This document shows positions 1 through 4,972 of a DNA stretch of 5,013 nucleotides, one piece after another. The stretch's first letter is position 1. Each line of letters starts with the position of its first letter. Origin of the DNA: Phycisphaerae bacterium (GTDB lineage: Bacteria; Planctomycetota; Phycisphaerae; Sedimentisphaerales; UBA12454). Where the stretch lies: positions 1-5,013 of the forward strand of contig JBAZHC010000025.1 in NCBI GenBank assembly GCA_041652575.1. Reading direction: 5' to 3'. The position numbers and the translations under genes are program-made. The notes under the pieces are model-generated. The model saw only the letters and a list, made by a program, of their open reading frames with translations. It was not told where the DNA came from and made no database searches.

Positions 1-61
1 CGTAGGCGGTGAAGTCGTAAATCGGCGGATTGACGAGCAGGATTTTCGGTTTCGTTAGCAT
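1..61 (-). CDS. B12-binding-domain radical SAM protein, N-terminal fragment
   Basis: Only the first 20 codons lie in the window; the gene runs off the left edge. They read MLTKPKILLVNPPIYDFTAY. The pattern K-I-L-L-V-N-P-P with a following aromatic/acidic stretch is typical of the first beta strand of the cobalamin-binding domain found at the start of many B12-dependent radical SAM enzymes. The radical SAM CxxxCxxC motif would lie far outside the window, so it is not seen. The ATG at 59-61 is the first possible start, because an in-frame TAA lies four codons upstream (70-72). No Shine-Dalgarno sequence precedes it. The substrate cannot be inferred. The gene is divergent from the operon on the right. 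The call rests on a short motif and could be another Rossmann-like nucleotide- or cofactor-binding N-terminus. Confidence 0.6.
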   Translation of the reverse strand, partial: MLTKPKILLVNPPIYDFTAY

Positions 62-67
62 AAGGGT

Positions 68-97
68 ATTTTAAACATTAAGTCACTAAGACACCAA
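68..97 (-). promoter_or_regulatory. Possible promoter for the leftward gene, implying a leaderless mRNA
   Basis: On the minus strand there is a TAAAAT (-10-like, plus positions 68-73) and an 18-nt spacer to TTGGTG (weak -35-like, 92-97). The -10 ends only 6 nt before the ATG at 59-61, so transcription would start at or next to the start codon. This fits the missing Shine-Dalgarno site. The -35 match is poor, so this is a weak prediction. Confidence 0.25.
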
Positions 98-158
98 GGC
101 ACAAATTGATTAAGAAATATAACGACAGTAGTCGGTATCCGGCAGGCAGAATTAATCG

Positions 159-186
159 TTGAGAATTGGATAGGCAAGGGTATAAT
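159..186 (+). promoter_or_regulatory. Sigma70-like promoter of the envelope operon
   Basis: TTGAGA (-35, 159-164, five of six bases matching TTGACA) is followed by a 16-nt spacer and a perfect TATAAT (-10, 181-186). Transcription would start near 193 and leave a 5' leader of about 43 nt before the ATG at 236. This is the only convincing rightward promoter in the divergent intergenic region. No other good promoter is apparent in the short gaps between the four downstream genes. I see no clear operator or riboswitch in the leader. Confidence 0.55.
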
Positions 187-235
187 ACCGGGAACATTAA
201 TTTTGGCGACAAGAGAATTTTTCGGAGGAATGATT

Positions 236-1456
236 ATGAAACGATTTTTGATTTTGCCGATGCTTCTTCTTTTTTTCGGCTGTGATGAAGCACCAAAAAT
301 TGAGCCTCCAAAGGAACTTTTGAATCCTTCCAATCCCCAGGAAGCTGTTTTTTTACAGGATATGACGTCAGCAAGTCTTAATGTGCCGGTCACAACATCC
401 GTTTTGCTTGGCAATGGCGTGACAATGGAACTGGTGCTGATACCAGCGGGTGAGTTTTATATGGGTTCGCCAAGTAAAGAGGCATTGAGGGAATCAAGCG
501 AAGGACCGGTGCATCAGGTTAAAATCAGTAAACCATTTTATATGGGCAAGTACGAAGTAACACAACTTCAATATAACGCCCTGATGGGTTATAAAAAATT
601 TAAATTCCGCGGCGACGCAATGCCGGCGGAAAACGTTAACTGGTACGAGGTAAATTCTTTTATAGGCGTACTGTGTAAAGATTACGGCTATAAGTTTCAT
701 TTGCCGAGCGAGGCGCAATGGGAATACGCCTGCCGAGCGGGGACGACCACTCCGTTTTATACCGGCGAAACAATAAGTTCGGAACAGGCTAACTATAACA
801 GCGCATATATTTATGGCAAGGGCAGGAACGGCATCAATCCGAAGATGACAAGTCCGGTGGGAAAGTATCCGCCTAATCCGTTCGGCCTGTACGATATGCA
901 CGGAAATGTGTGGGAATGGTGCAGTGATTTTTATATGCCTGATTATTATAAAAAAGGAAAATTTACAGACCCACAAGGCCCTGCGACAGCGGGCGGGCAC
1001 GTTATTCGCGGCGGTTCGTGGAGAGATAAGCCTGAAAGACTGCGGTCGGCAAGCAGAAGCGGAAAAGGAGAAGGGGCTGATAAAAAGTACCTGGGCTTTC
1101 GCGTCGCTATGGAAATACCCGAAGGCACCGGCAAGCAAATCGGCTCGGTAATACTGCCATTGAACAAGAAAGTGTCGGAATCGGGAATCGTGGAGAGCAC
1201 CATCATTCAGGCACAGCAGCCTCAGGAAATAGAAAGCGAGCTTGTGTATGATGAAAATACCCGGCAGGGATATATATCCGTAAAGGGCAAGGGGTTGGAG
1301 GCGAGAAACTGGATGCTGAAAAAGATTGAAGAAGTATGTGCATCGAAAAATATCGTACTCGAAGAAGGCAGGAAACCACAGCCAGCGTATTACCGACTGC
1401 TGGATGAGACGCTTGCCGACGGAGTTTACACAATAAAATTTGAAGTGATACATTAG
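236..1456 (+). CDS. SUMF1/FGE-domain lipoprotein (probable non-catalytic member)
   Basis: A 406-residue exported protein. The ATG at 236 is chosen because GGAGGA (224-229) lies 6 nt upstream. The in-frame ATG at 230 abuts the Shine-Dalgarno and the TTG at 203 would bury the signal peptide. Residues 1-16 form a lipoprotein signal peptide ending L-F-F-G-C16, a relaxed lipobox, with Asp at +2. Residues about 64-293 are a formylglycine-generating-enzyme/SUMF1 domain: LVLIPAGEFYMGS (66-78), YEVTQLQY (106-113), LPSEAQWEYACRAG (156-169), FGLYDMHGNVWEW (216-228), RGGSW (258-262) and LGFRVAME (286-293). Authentic FGE has two active-site cysteines just after RGGSW. Here that stretch is RDKPERLRSASR with none, so sulfatase activation is unlikely and a binding or structural role is more plausible. 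Residues about 300-406 form an extra C-terminal alpha/beta domain resembling the N-terminus of the CsgG/FlgT-like protein at the end of the operon. First gene of a four-gene envelope operon. The domain call is firm; the role is unknown. Confidence 0.88.
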   Translation: MKRFLILPMLLLFFGCDEAPKIEPPKELLNPSNPQEAVFLQDMTSASLNVPVTTSVLLGNGVTMELVLIPAGEFYMGSPSKEALRESSEGPVHQVKISKPFYMGKYEVTQLQYNALMGYKKFKFRGDAMPAENVNWYEVNSFIGVLCKDYGYKFHLPSEAQWEYACRAGTTTPFYTGETISSEQANYNSAYIYGKGRNGINPKMTSPVGKYPPNPFGLYDMHGNVWEWCSDFYMPDYYKKGKFTDPQGPATAGGHVIRGGSWRDKPERLRSASRSGKGEGADKKYLGFRVAMEIPEGTGKQIGSVILPLNKKVSESGIVESTIIQAQQPQEIESELVYDENTRQGYISVKGKGLEARNWMLKKIEEVCASKNIVLEEGRKPQPAYYRLLDETLADGVYTIKFEVIH

Positions 1457-1465
1457 GAGAATTTT

Positions 1466-1894
1466 ATGAAAACTTTACTGAATTTTTTGTTTGTTGTTTT
1501 GATTTTCGCGTCACTGGGATGCGAGGAAAATTCGAAAGTCAAACTTCGGCCTGACGTTGGAAATGCTTCTTTGGTTGATAACGCGGTGACCCGTCCGATT
1601 GCATACGCGGGCAGTGCGCTATTGGGCGAAGGAGTCGAAATCGACGAGGAAGCTACAAAGATAAACGAAAATGGTCTGCTGGAATTGTATATAAAGGGGC
1701 ACAATAACTCGCAGGAGACAAAGCGATTCTGGTACAGACCCGAATGGATTGATGCCGATGGGATGACAATTGAAAGCAGAACAAGCGTTTGGACCCCGAT
1801 GTCGGTCAGAGGAAAATCGGATTTCACGATAAAAGTTGCTGCGACGGCAGCACAGGCCAAAGATGTAAAAATTGACACAAAGAAATGGGAGTAA
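1466..1894 (+). CDS. ycfL: YcfL-family (DUF1425) putative lipoprotein
   Basis: A 142-residue exported protein. Its Shine-Dalgarno AGGAG (1455-1459) overlaps the stop codon of the previous gene and lies 6 nt before the ATG, so the two genes are probably translationally coupled. Residues 1-19 are a signal peptide with a relaxed lipobox (A-S-L-G-C19). After a linker of about 25 residues, residues about 45-135 match the YcfL pattern of a small beta-sandwich: GLLELYIKGHNNS (70-82), the aromatic block RFWYRPEWIDADGM (87-100), then a basic or polar turn and a last strand (DFTIKVAATAAQAKDV, 119-134). The molecular function of YcfL is not established. In Escherichia coli ycfL sits directly upstream of lpoB, as here, which supports the family call and suggests a shared envelope role. 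E. coli YcfL is slightly shorter. Three nt separate this gene from the next. Confidence 0.75.
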   Translation: MKTLLNFLFVVLIFASLGCEENSKVKLRPDVGNASLVDNAVTRPIAYAGSALLGEGVEIDEEATKINENGLLELYIKGHNNSQETKRFWYRPEWIDADGMTIESRTSVWTPMSVRGKSDFTIKVAATAAQAKDVKIDTKKWE

Positions 1895-1897
1895 TTT

Positions 1898-2524
1898 ATG
1901 AGAAACAAAATACTATTAACAGTCTTTTTCATCGCGGCTACCTTTATTTCCGGATGTCAGGAGAATGAAGTAAAACGAATTGACACGATGAACGATGACG
2001 GCAAAGAGGTCTTAGACCTCGACTACCGCGATTTCGAACTGGCAGCGGCTGAGATGACGCGTTCGATGATAGCGTCGGGCGCATTTAATAAACAGGGCGG
2101 CGGGCGATACGTCGTGGCGACATCGAATATCGACAATATCACATCAAGGCGAATTGACACCGACCAGCTTATGGCGAAAATAGAAGAAGAACTTTATAGC
2201 AGCGGTCAGGTGGTAATGACTTCGGCAGTAGGGGGCAGAAGCTCAGTTGATAAAATGGTTCACGATATCAGGGACGTGCGGGATTCACAATACAGTGATG
2301 AGTTCAAGAGTGAAACGCTTGTCGAAAAAGAACAGTTAATCGCGCCTGAGTTAAGCATATCGGGCAAAATTTTTCAAAACAGCCTGAGATATGACAAAGA
2401 CCACGTACAGCAGGAATATTATTTCCAGCTAAAAGTTACGGAACTTGCCAGCGGTCTCAGAAAATGGCAAAAAGAAGTTCTTATCGGCAAACGCGGCAAA
2501 ATTACCGAGGTTGATTTAGATTAA
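1898..2524 (+). CDS. lpoB: LpoB-family penicillin-binding-protein activator lipoprotein
   Basis: A 208-residue lipoprotein. In E. coli, LpoB is anchored in the outer membrane and reaches through the peptidoglycan to stimulate the synthase PBP1b. The start is fixed by GGGAG (1887-1891) 6 nt upstream of the ATG. The signal peptide ends in a canonical lipobox, I-S-G-C20. The LpoB domain covers residues about 40-200: DLDYRDFELAAAEM (40-53), GGGRYVVATSNIDNIT (67-82), RRIDTDQLMAKIEEEL (84-99), SGQVVMTSAVGG (102-113), an acidic/basic segment with RDVRDS (125-130), APELSISGKI (149-158), and QEYYFQLKVTELASGLRKW (172-190). The fold is related to the N-terminal domain of TolB and to CsgG. The linker between C20 and the domain is only about 20 residues, shorter and less proline-rich than in E. 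coli, so it would reach less far. The PBP partner is not in the window. Confidence 0.85.
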   Translation: MRNKILLTVFFIAATFISGCQENEVKRIDTMNDDGKEVLDLDYRDFELAAAEMTRSMIASGAFNKQGGGRYVVATSNIDNITSRRIDTDQLMAKIEEELYSSGQVVMTSAVGGRSSVDKMVHDIRDVRDSQYSDEFKSETLVEKEQLIAPELSISGKIFQNSLRYDKDHVQQEYYFQLKVTELASGLRKWQKEVLIGKRGKITEVDLD

Positions 2525-2541
2525 CCTGCAAGGAGAGAAAG

Positions 2542-3831
2542 ATGAGAAATGCATATTTATTTTTCTTTGTTTTGATACTTGTCGCAAGCGCGTTTTGTGC
2601 GACTTCCACGACAGAAATCCAGACAAAAGGGCAAGGCGGCAGCCGGGATGAGGCGATTAACAGTGCGCTCATCGGTGCGATTGCGCAGGTAAACGGAGCG
2701 GAGATTAATACCGCAGACGTTAATTATGAGTTAGTAAAAGCTGATTTAAGCGGAACCGGCAATAACCAGACAGTTATAGTGCTCGATTCGGTACCGAAGG
2801 AGACAAACGAAAAAGTCAGGGTGTCAGGATTTATAAAAACCTACGAAATACTGGAAGAAAGAAAAATCGACGACGGCCTTTACGAAGTAGTGCTCAAAGC
2901 ATTAGTTTACGATTATCCGTCGGCTGAGCAGAACAACAGGTACAGTCTTGCGGTTATGCCGATACAAACGCTGGAGCAAAATTATAATTTTGACGGCAAG
3001 GATGTGCAAGCCAATGAATTATCAGAAAGACTGGGGCATAAAATCAGTACGGCACTGGCTAATACCAACAAATTCTCAATACTCAGCGAAGATTTTGTAA
3101 CAGGTTTCAATAAAAACCAAAGCAGTGCTGATTCAAGCGAACTTGGCATAAAAGAAAAACCCAAAACAGGGCAGGCTCTCGCACCGGACTACATTCTCAC
3201 CGGCCTTTTATCAGATGTCAGGCTCGAAGGCGAAGATAAATATCTGAGGGCGATAGACAAAACAGTAAGAGAGTATGAGCTTGATTTGGTTTTCGATTAT
3301 AAGATTATAGTTGCTCCCACTAAACAGTTAAAAGTTTCGGATTCGATAAGATATCATCTGGAAACGAACGAAATAAAAGACCTCACGGCAAAACGTGATG
3401 TCGATGAACTGAATATCAGTGAGCTGACCGATAATCTTTTGGCAAAACTCAGTAACCAGGTTGTATCCGAAGCAATTGACAGAATCTATCCTATAAGAAT
3501 AGCGGTTATTGATGAAAACGGCAGAGTGATAATAAATCAGGGCGGGGACAGGATTAAAGAAGGAATGGTACTGGACGTCATTAACGAAGGTAAGGAAATC
3601 GTAGACTTTGACACGAAAGAATCATTAGGCAAAATTGAAACCGTTGTTGCGAAAATCAAAGTCGGCCAAGTAGAGCCAAGTTTCGCTTACGCTGATATAA
3701 TCGAGAACGGAGATATCTCTGAAGGCCTGATATGCAGAATGACTAAACCCGAAGAACGTAAAATTCAGGGTCTGAAATCTGAAGTTACAATAGATTCAAA
3801 TAAAGGCGTCAAATTGCCAATAGACCAATAA
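2542..3831 (+). CDS. CsgG/FlgT-like exported protein
   Basis: A 429-residue protein, last gene of the operon, 17 nt after lpoB. AGGAG (2531-2535) lies 6 nt before the ATG. Residues 1-20 form a Sec signal peptide. C19 follows Phe, not Gly or Ala, so a lipobox is unlikely, and cleavage probably occurs near A17-A20. Three parts can be seen. Residues about 23-125 form an N-terminal FlgT_N/LPP20-like alpha/beta domain, with a strand (EIQTKGQGGS), a helix (DEAINSALIGAIAQVNG, 35-51) and a later hairpin (EERKIDDGLYEVVLKALV, 104-121). Residues about 132-300 form a CsgG/TolB-N-like domain, with YSLAVMPI (133-140), a helix followed by NKFSILSED (175-183), and APDYILTGLLSDV (213-225). Residues about 315-400 form a beta-rich C-terminal part like FlgT_C, with RIAVIDENGRVIINQGGDRIKEGMVLDVI. 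This order resembles flagellar FlgT, but no flagellar gene is nearby. A role in an outer-membrane or periplasmic assembly with the preceding lipoproteins is inferred from context. Confidence 0.7.
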   Translation: MRNAYLFFFVLILVASAFCATSTTEIQTKGQGGSRDEAINSALIGAIAQVNGAEINTADVNYELVKADLSGTGNNQTVIVLDSVPKETNEKVRVSGFIKTYEILEERKIDDGLYEVVLKALVYDYPSAEQNNRYSLAVMPIQTLEQNYNFDGKDVQANELSERLGHKISTALANTNKFSILSEDFVTGFNKNQSSADSSELGIKEKPKTGQALAPDYILTGLLSDVRLEGEDKYLRAIDKTVREYELDLVFDYKIIVAPTKQLKVSDSIRYHLETNEIKDLTAKRDVDELNISELTDNLLAKLSNQVVSEAIDRIYPIRIAVIDENGRVIINQGGDRIKEGMVLDVINEGKEIVDFDTKESLGKIETVVAKIKVGQVEPSFAYADIIENGDISEGLICRMTKPEERKIQGLKSEVTIDSNKGVKLPIDQ

Positions 3832-3852
3832 CATCAAGTATTATCGAATTAA

Positions 3853-3893
3853 AAACGGCCGAGGCGGTGACGCGACTCGGCCGTTTATTTTTT
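3853..3893 (+). terminator. Intrinsic terminator of the envelope operon
   Basis: AAACGGCCGAG (3853-3863) pairs perfectly with CTCGGCCGTTT (3876-3886). Inside it, GCG (3864-3866) pairs with CGC (3871-3873) around a GTGA loop, which has the GNRA tetraloop form, with a 2-nt bulge (3874-3875). The stem is followed by TTTTTT (3888-3893). It begins 21 nt after the stop of the CsgG/FlgT-like gene and defines the 3' end of the four-gene transcript. Confidence 0.9.
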
Positions 3894-3900
3894 GTGTTTA

Positions 3901-3960
3901 AGAAAAAGAACCCCCTAATACCCGCCTTCGTTAAAACTACGGCGGGTAAAAATTAGGGGG
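3901..3960 (-). terminator. Intrinsic terminator of the leftward nitroreductase gene
   Basis: Read leftward, a long two-part hairpin begins 17 nt after the stop of the nitroreductase. The outer stem pairs 3952-3960 with 3911-3919 (CCCCCTAAT/ATTAGGGGG). The inner stem pairs 3941-3947 with 3920-3926 (ACCCGCC/GGCGGGT). A small A-rich bulge (3948-3951) separates them and the loop is about 14 nt (3927-3940). On the minus strand it is followed by TTCTTTTTCT (3910-3901), a good U-rich tract. On the plus strand no U tract follows directly, so it mainly serves the minus strand but could also block rightward read-through. Confidence 0.85.
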
Positions 3961-3977
3961 CTAAATTTTAAAAAACT

Positions 3978-4646
3978 CTATTTTGGGTAGCCGACGGTCT
4001 GGGCAAGGATAACTTTCTGGTCGGGGCGAAGGCCAATAGCTTTGGCGAGGATTTCTTTATCAACGTAACCGCGAACGACGGTTGCTAAATTTTCCGAAGC
4101 GCAGAACAGATAAACATTCTGTGCGATGAAGCCCACGTCGGCACCGGAATAAAATACCTTGTCCTGTTCGGAGCCTCTGGTCATTTTCGACAAATCAGCA
4201 ACGTAAACAAGATTGACGGGGGCGACTTCGACGAAGGGCTGCTTGCCGGTCATTTTGCGGAGGTCTTTTTCGAGAACGAGTTTGAGTGAGTTGGATTGCG
4301 CGTCATAGAGATAAAAGCCTTTGGCGAGCGCGACGTAGATGTCGATTTCCTGCTGGTTCATCGCTGACGGCGCGGTGCGTTTGCCGTCGGGGCGGTTAAT
4401 GCCGAACGCGGCCCAGAGGAGATTCGAAAGAAGCTGGTCGGGCAATTGTTGTGTGCTGAACTCGCGCGAGGTCTTTCTTTCGCTCAGGGCCTGCATCAGC
4501 GGCATGCCGCCGGTGGTCTGCGGTGCGGGCAATTGGATTGCCTGTGTTTGCGGAGCGGCTGGTTCGTTCGGGTCGGCTGCGATTGAAGAAACAATCAGCA
4601 GACAGAGTGACAGTAATAAAGTTAGTGCGAGCAATTTGGTTTTCAT
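3978..4646 (-). CDS. Sec-exported SagB/ThcOx-family nitroreductase (FMN-dependent oxidoreductase)
   Basis: A 222-residue protein. AGGAG on the minus strand (plus 4653-4657) lies 6 nt before the ATG. Residues 1-24 form a classical signal peptide (K2/K4, a long Leu-rich core, S-S-I-A-A cleavage region), followed by a Pro/Gln-rich linker (25-46). The nitroreductase fold covers about 47-222. RKTSREF (57-63) is the N-terminal FMN-phosphate-binding Arg-x-x-Ser-Arg motif. LLSNLLWAAFGINR (72-85) is the helix typical of SagB-type enzymes. APSAMNQQEIDIYV (92-105) is the flavin-binding loop and strand, GFYLYD (110-115) the SagB-type hairpin, GADVGFIAQNVYLFCASENL (168-187) the long central helix, and VGYPK (218-222) the terminal strand. 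Family members oxidise azolines in peptide natural products or reduce nitro/quinone compounds. No cyclodehydratase or precursor peptide is visible here, so the substrate is unknown. A single-gene transcription unit converging on the operon. Confidence 0.85.
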   Translation of the reverse strand: MKTKLLALTLLLSLCLLIVSSIAADPNEPAAPQTQAIQLPAPQTTGGMPLMQALSERKTSREFSTQQLPDQLLSNLLWAAFGINRPDGKRTAPSAMNQQEIDIYVALAKGFYLYDAQSNSLKLVLEKDLRKMTGKQPFVEVAPVNLVYVADLSKMTRGSEQDKVFYSGADVGFIAQNVYLFCASENLATVVRGYVDKEILAKAIGLRPDQKVILAQTVGYPK

Positions 4647-4665
4647 TTTGTTCTCCTAAAGACAC

Positions 4666-4797
4666 GGATTAACAAGATTGAATCATTAAATACGCTGATT
4701 ATTTAACCACGAATTAACACGAATTAACACAAAAAATTAAAAAGCAAAAAGACAAAATAATCATTCTTTTTAGACAGGATAACAGGATTAACAAGAT
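4666..4797. repeat. AT-rich direct repeat, copy 1 (132 bp)
   Basis: Positions 4666-4720 are identical to 4826-4880 (55 bp), and 4741-4797 are identical to 4891-4947 (57 bp). Between these blocks, copy 1 has a second tandem GAATTAACAC (4721-4730) and AAAAAATTAA (4731-4740), where copy 2 has only AAAAAAGCAA. The offset therefore falls from 160 to 150 bp. The unit contains nested short repeats. It starts 20 bp upstream of the nitroreductase ATG and must overlap that gene's promoter region. I see no coding potential. Confidence 0.92.
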
Positions 4798-4847
4798 TGA
4801 ATCATTTTATAAAGACAGGATAACAGGATTAACAAGATTGAATCATT
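4773..4847. repeat. Core repeat in close tandem (34 bp twice, third partial copy at 4923-4947)
   Basis: Positions 4773-4806 and 4814-4847 are identical over 34 bp and are separated by TTATAAA. The first 25 bp recur at 4923-4947, and a degenerate form (GACACGGATTAACAAGATTG) stands at 4661-4680. The core is itself built of about 9-nt variants: AACAGGATT, AACAAGATT, then GAATCATT. This nested periodicity suggests growth by replication slippage. It is not CRISPR-like, because there are no uniform unique spacers and no cas genes. Confidence 0.85.
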
Positions 4848-4947
4848 AAATACGCTGATTATTTAACCACGAATTAACACAAAAAAGCAAAAAGCAAAAA
4901 GACAAAATAATCATTCTTTTTAGACAGGATAACAGGATTAACAAGAT
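4826..4947. repeat. AT-rich direct repeat, copy 2 (122 bp)
   Basis: Second copy of the unit at 4666-4797, lacking one GAATTAACAC and with an extra short AAGCAAA tandem (4884-4900). It ends abruptly at 4947, where the sequence changes to GC-rich unique DNA. The perfect identity of the two long blocks indicates recent duplication or gene-conversion-like homogenisation. Confidence 0.92.
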
Positions 4948-4954
4948 GTTTACG

Positions 4955-4969
4955 CGGCCGTGCCGGCCG
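4955..4969. other. Short GC-rich hairpin
   Basis: CGGCCG (4955-4960) and CGGCCG (4964-4969) are self-complementary arms around TGC. No U tract follows on either strand, so it is at best a weak or factor-assisted terminator for a gene beyond the right edge, or just a GC-rich palindrome. The string CGGCCGAGGC at its right edge also occurs in the operon terminator at 3856-3865. Confidence 0.35.
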
Positions 4970-4972
4970 AGG

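Noticed and set aside
203..235. TTG (203) or ATG (230) as start of the SUMF1 lipoprotein
   Set aside because: The GGAGGA at 224-229 is 6 nt from ATG 236 and would lie inside or against the earlier starts; the signal peptide also begins properly at M-K-R.
55..414. Minus-strand open frame of 119 codons over the promoter and start of the operon
   Set aside because: It overlaps the promoter and signal-peptide region of the real gene, overlaps the radical SAM start out of frame, and looks unlike any protein family.
494..1453. Long minus-strand open frame opposite the SUMF1 gene (319 codons)
   Set aside because: It is antisense to a gene with clear FGE-family motifs, has no recognisable domain, and its length reflects the codon use of the real gene.
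1453..1932. Minus-strand open frame opposite the YcfL-family gene
   Set aside because: Antisense shadow of a well-supported gene; no motif.
2542..3831. CsgG/FlgT-like protein as a lipoprotein or as true FlgT/CsgG
   Set aside because: The residue before C19 is Phe, which a lipobox does not allow. No flagellar or curli genes are nearby, so only a 'like' assignment is justified.
4339..4665. Plus- and minus-strand open frames overlapping the nitroreductase 5' end
   Set aside because: They cover the signal peptide and FMN motif of the real gene in other frames and have no plausible domains.
4661..4947. CRISPR array
   Set aside because: Repeat lengths and spacings are irregular, the 'spacers' are themselves repeated, and there are no cas genes.
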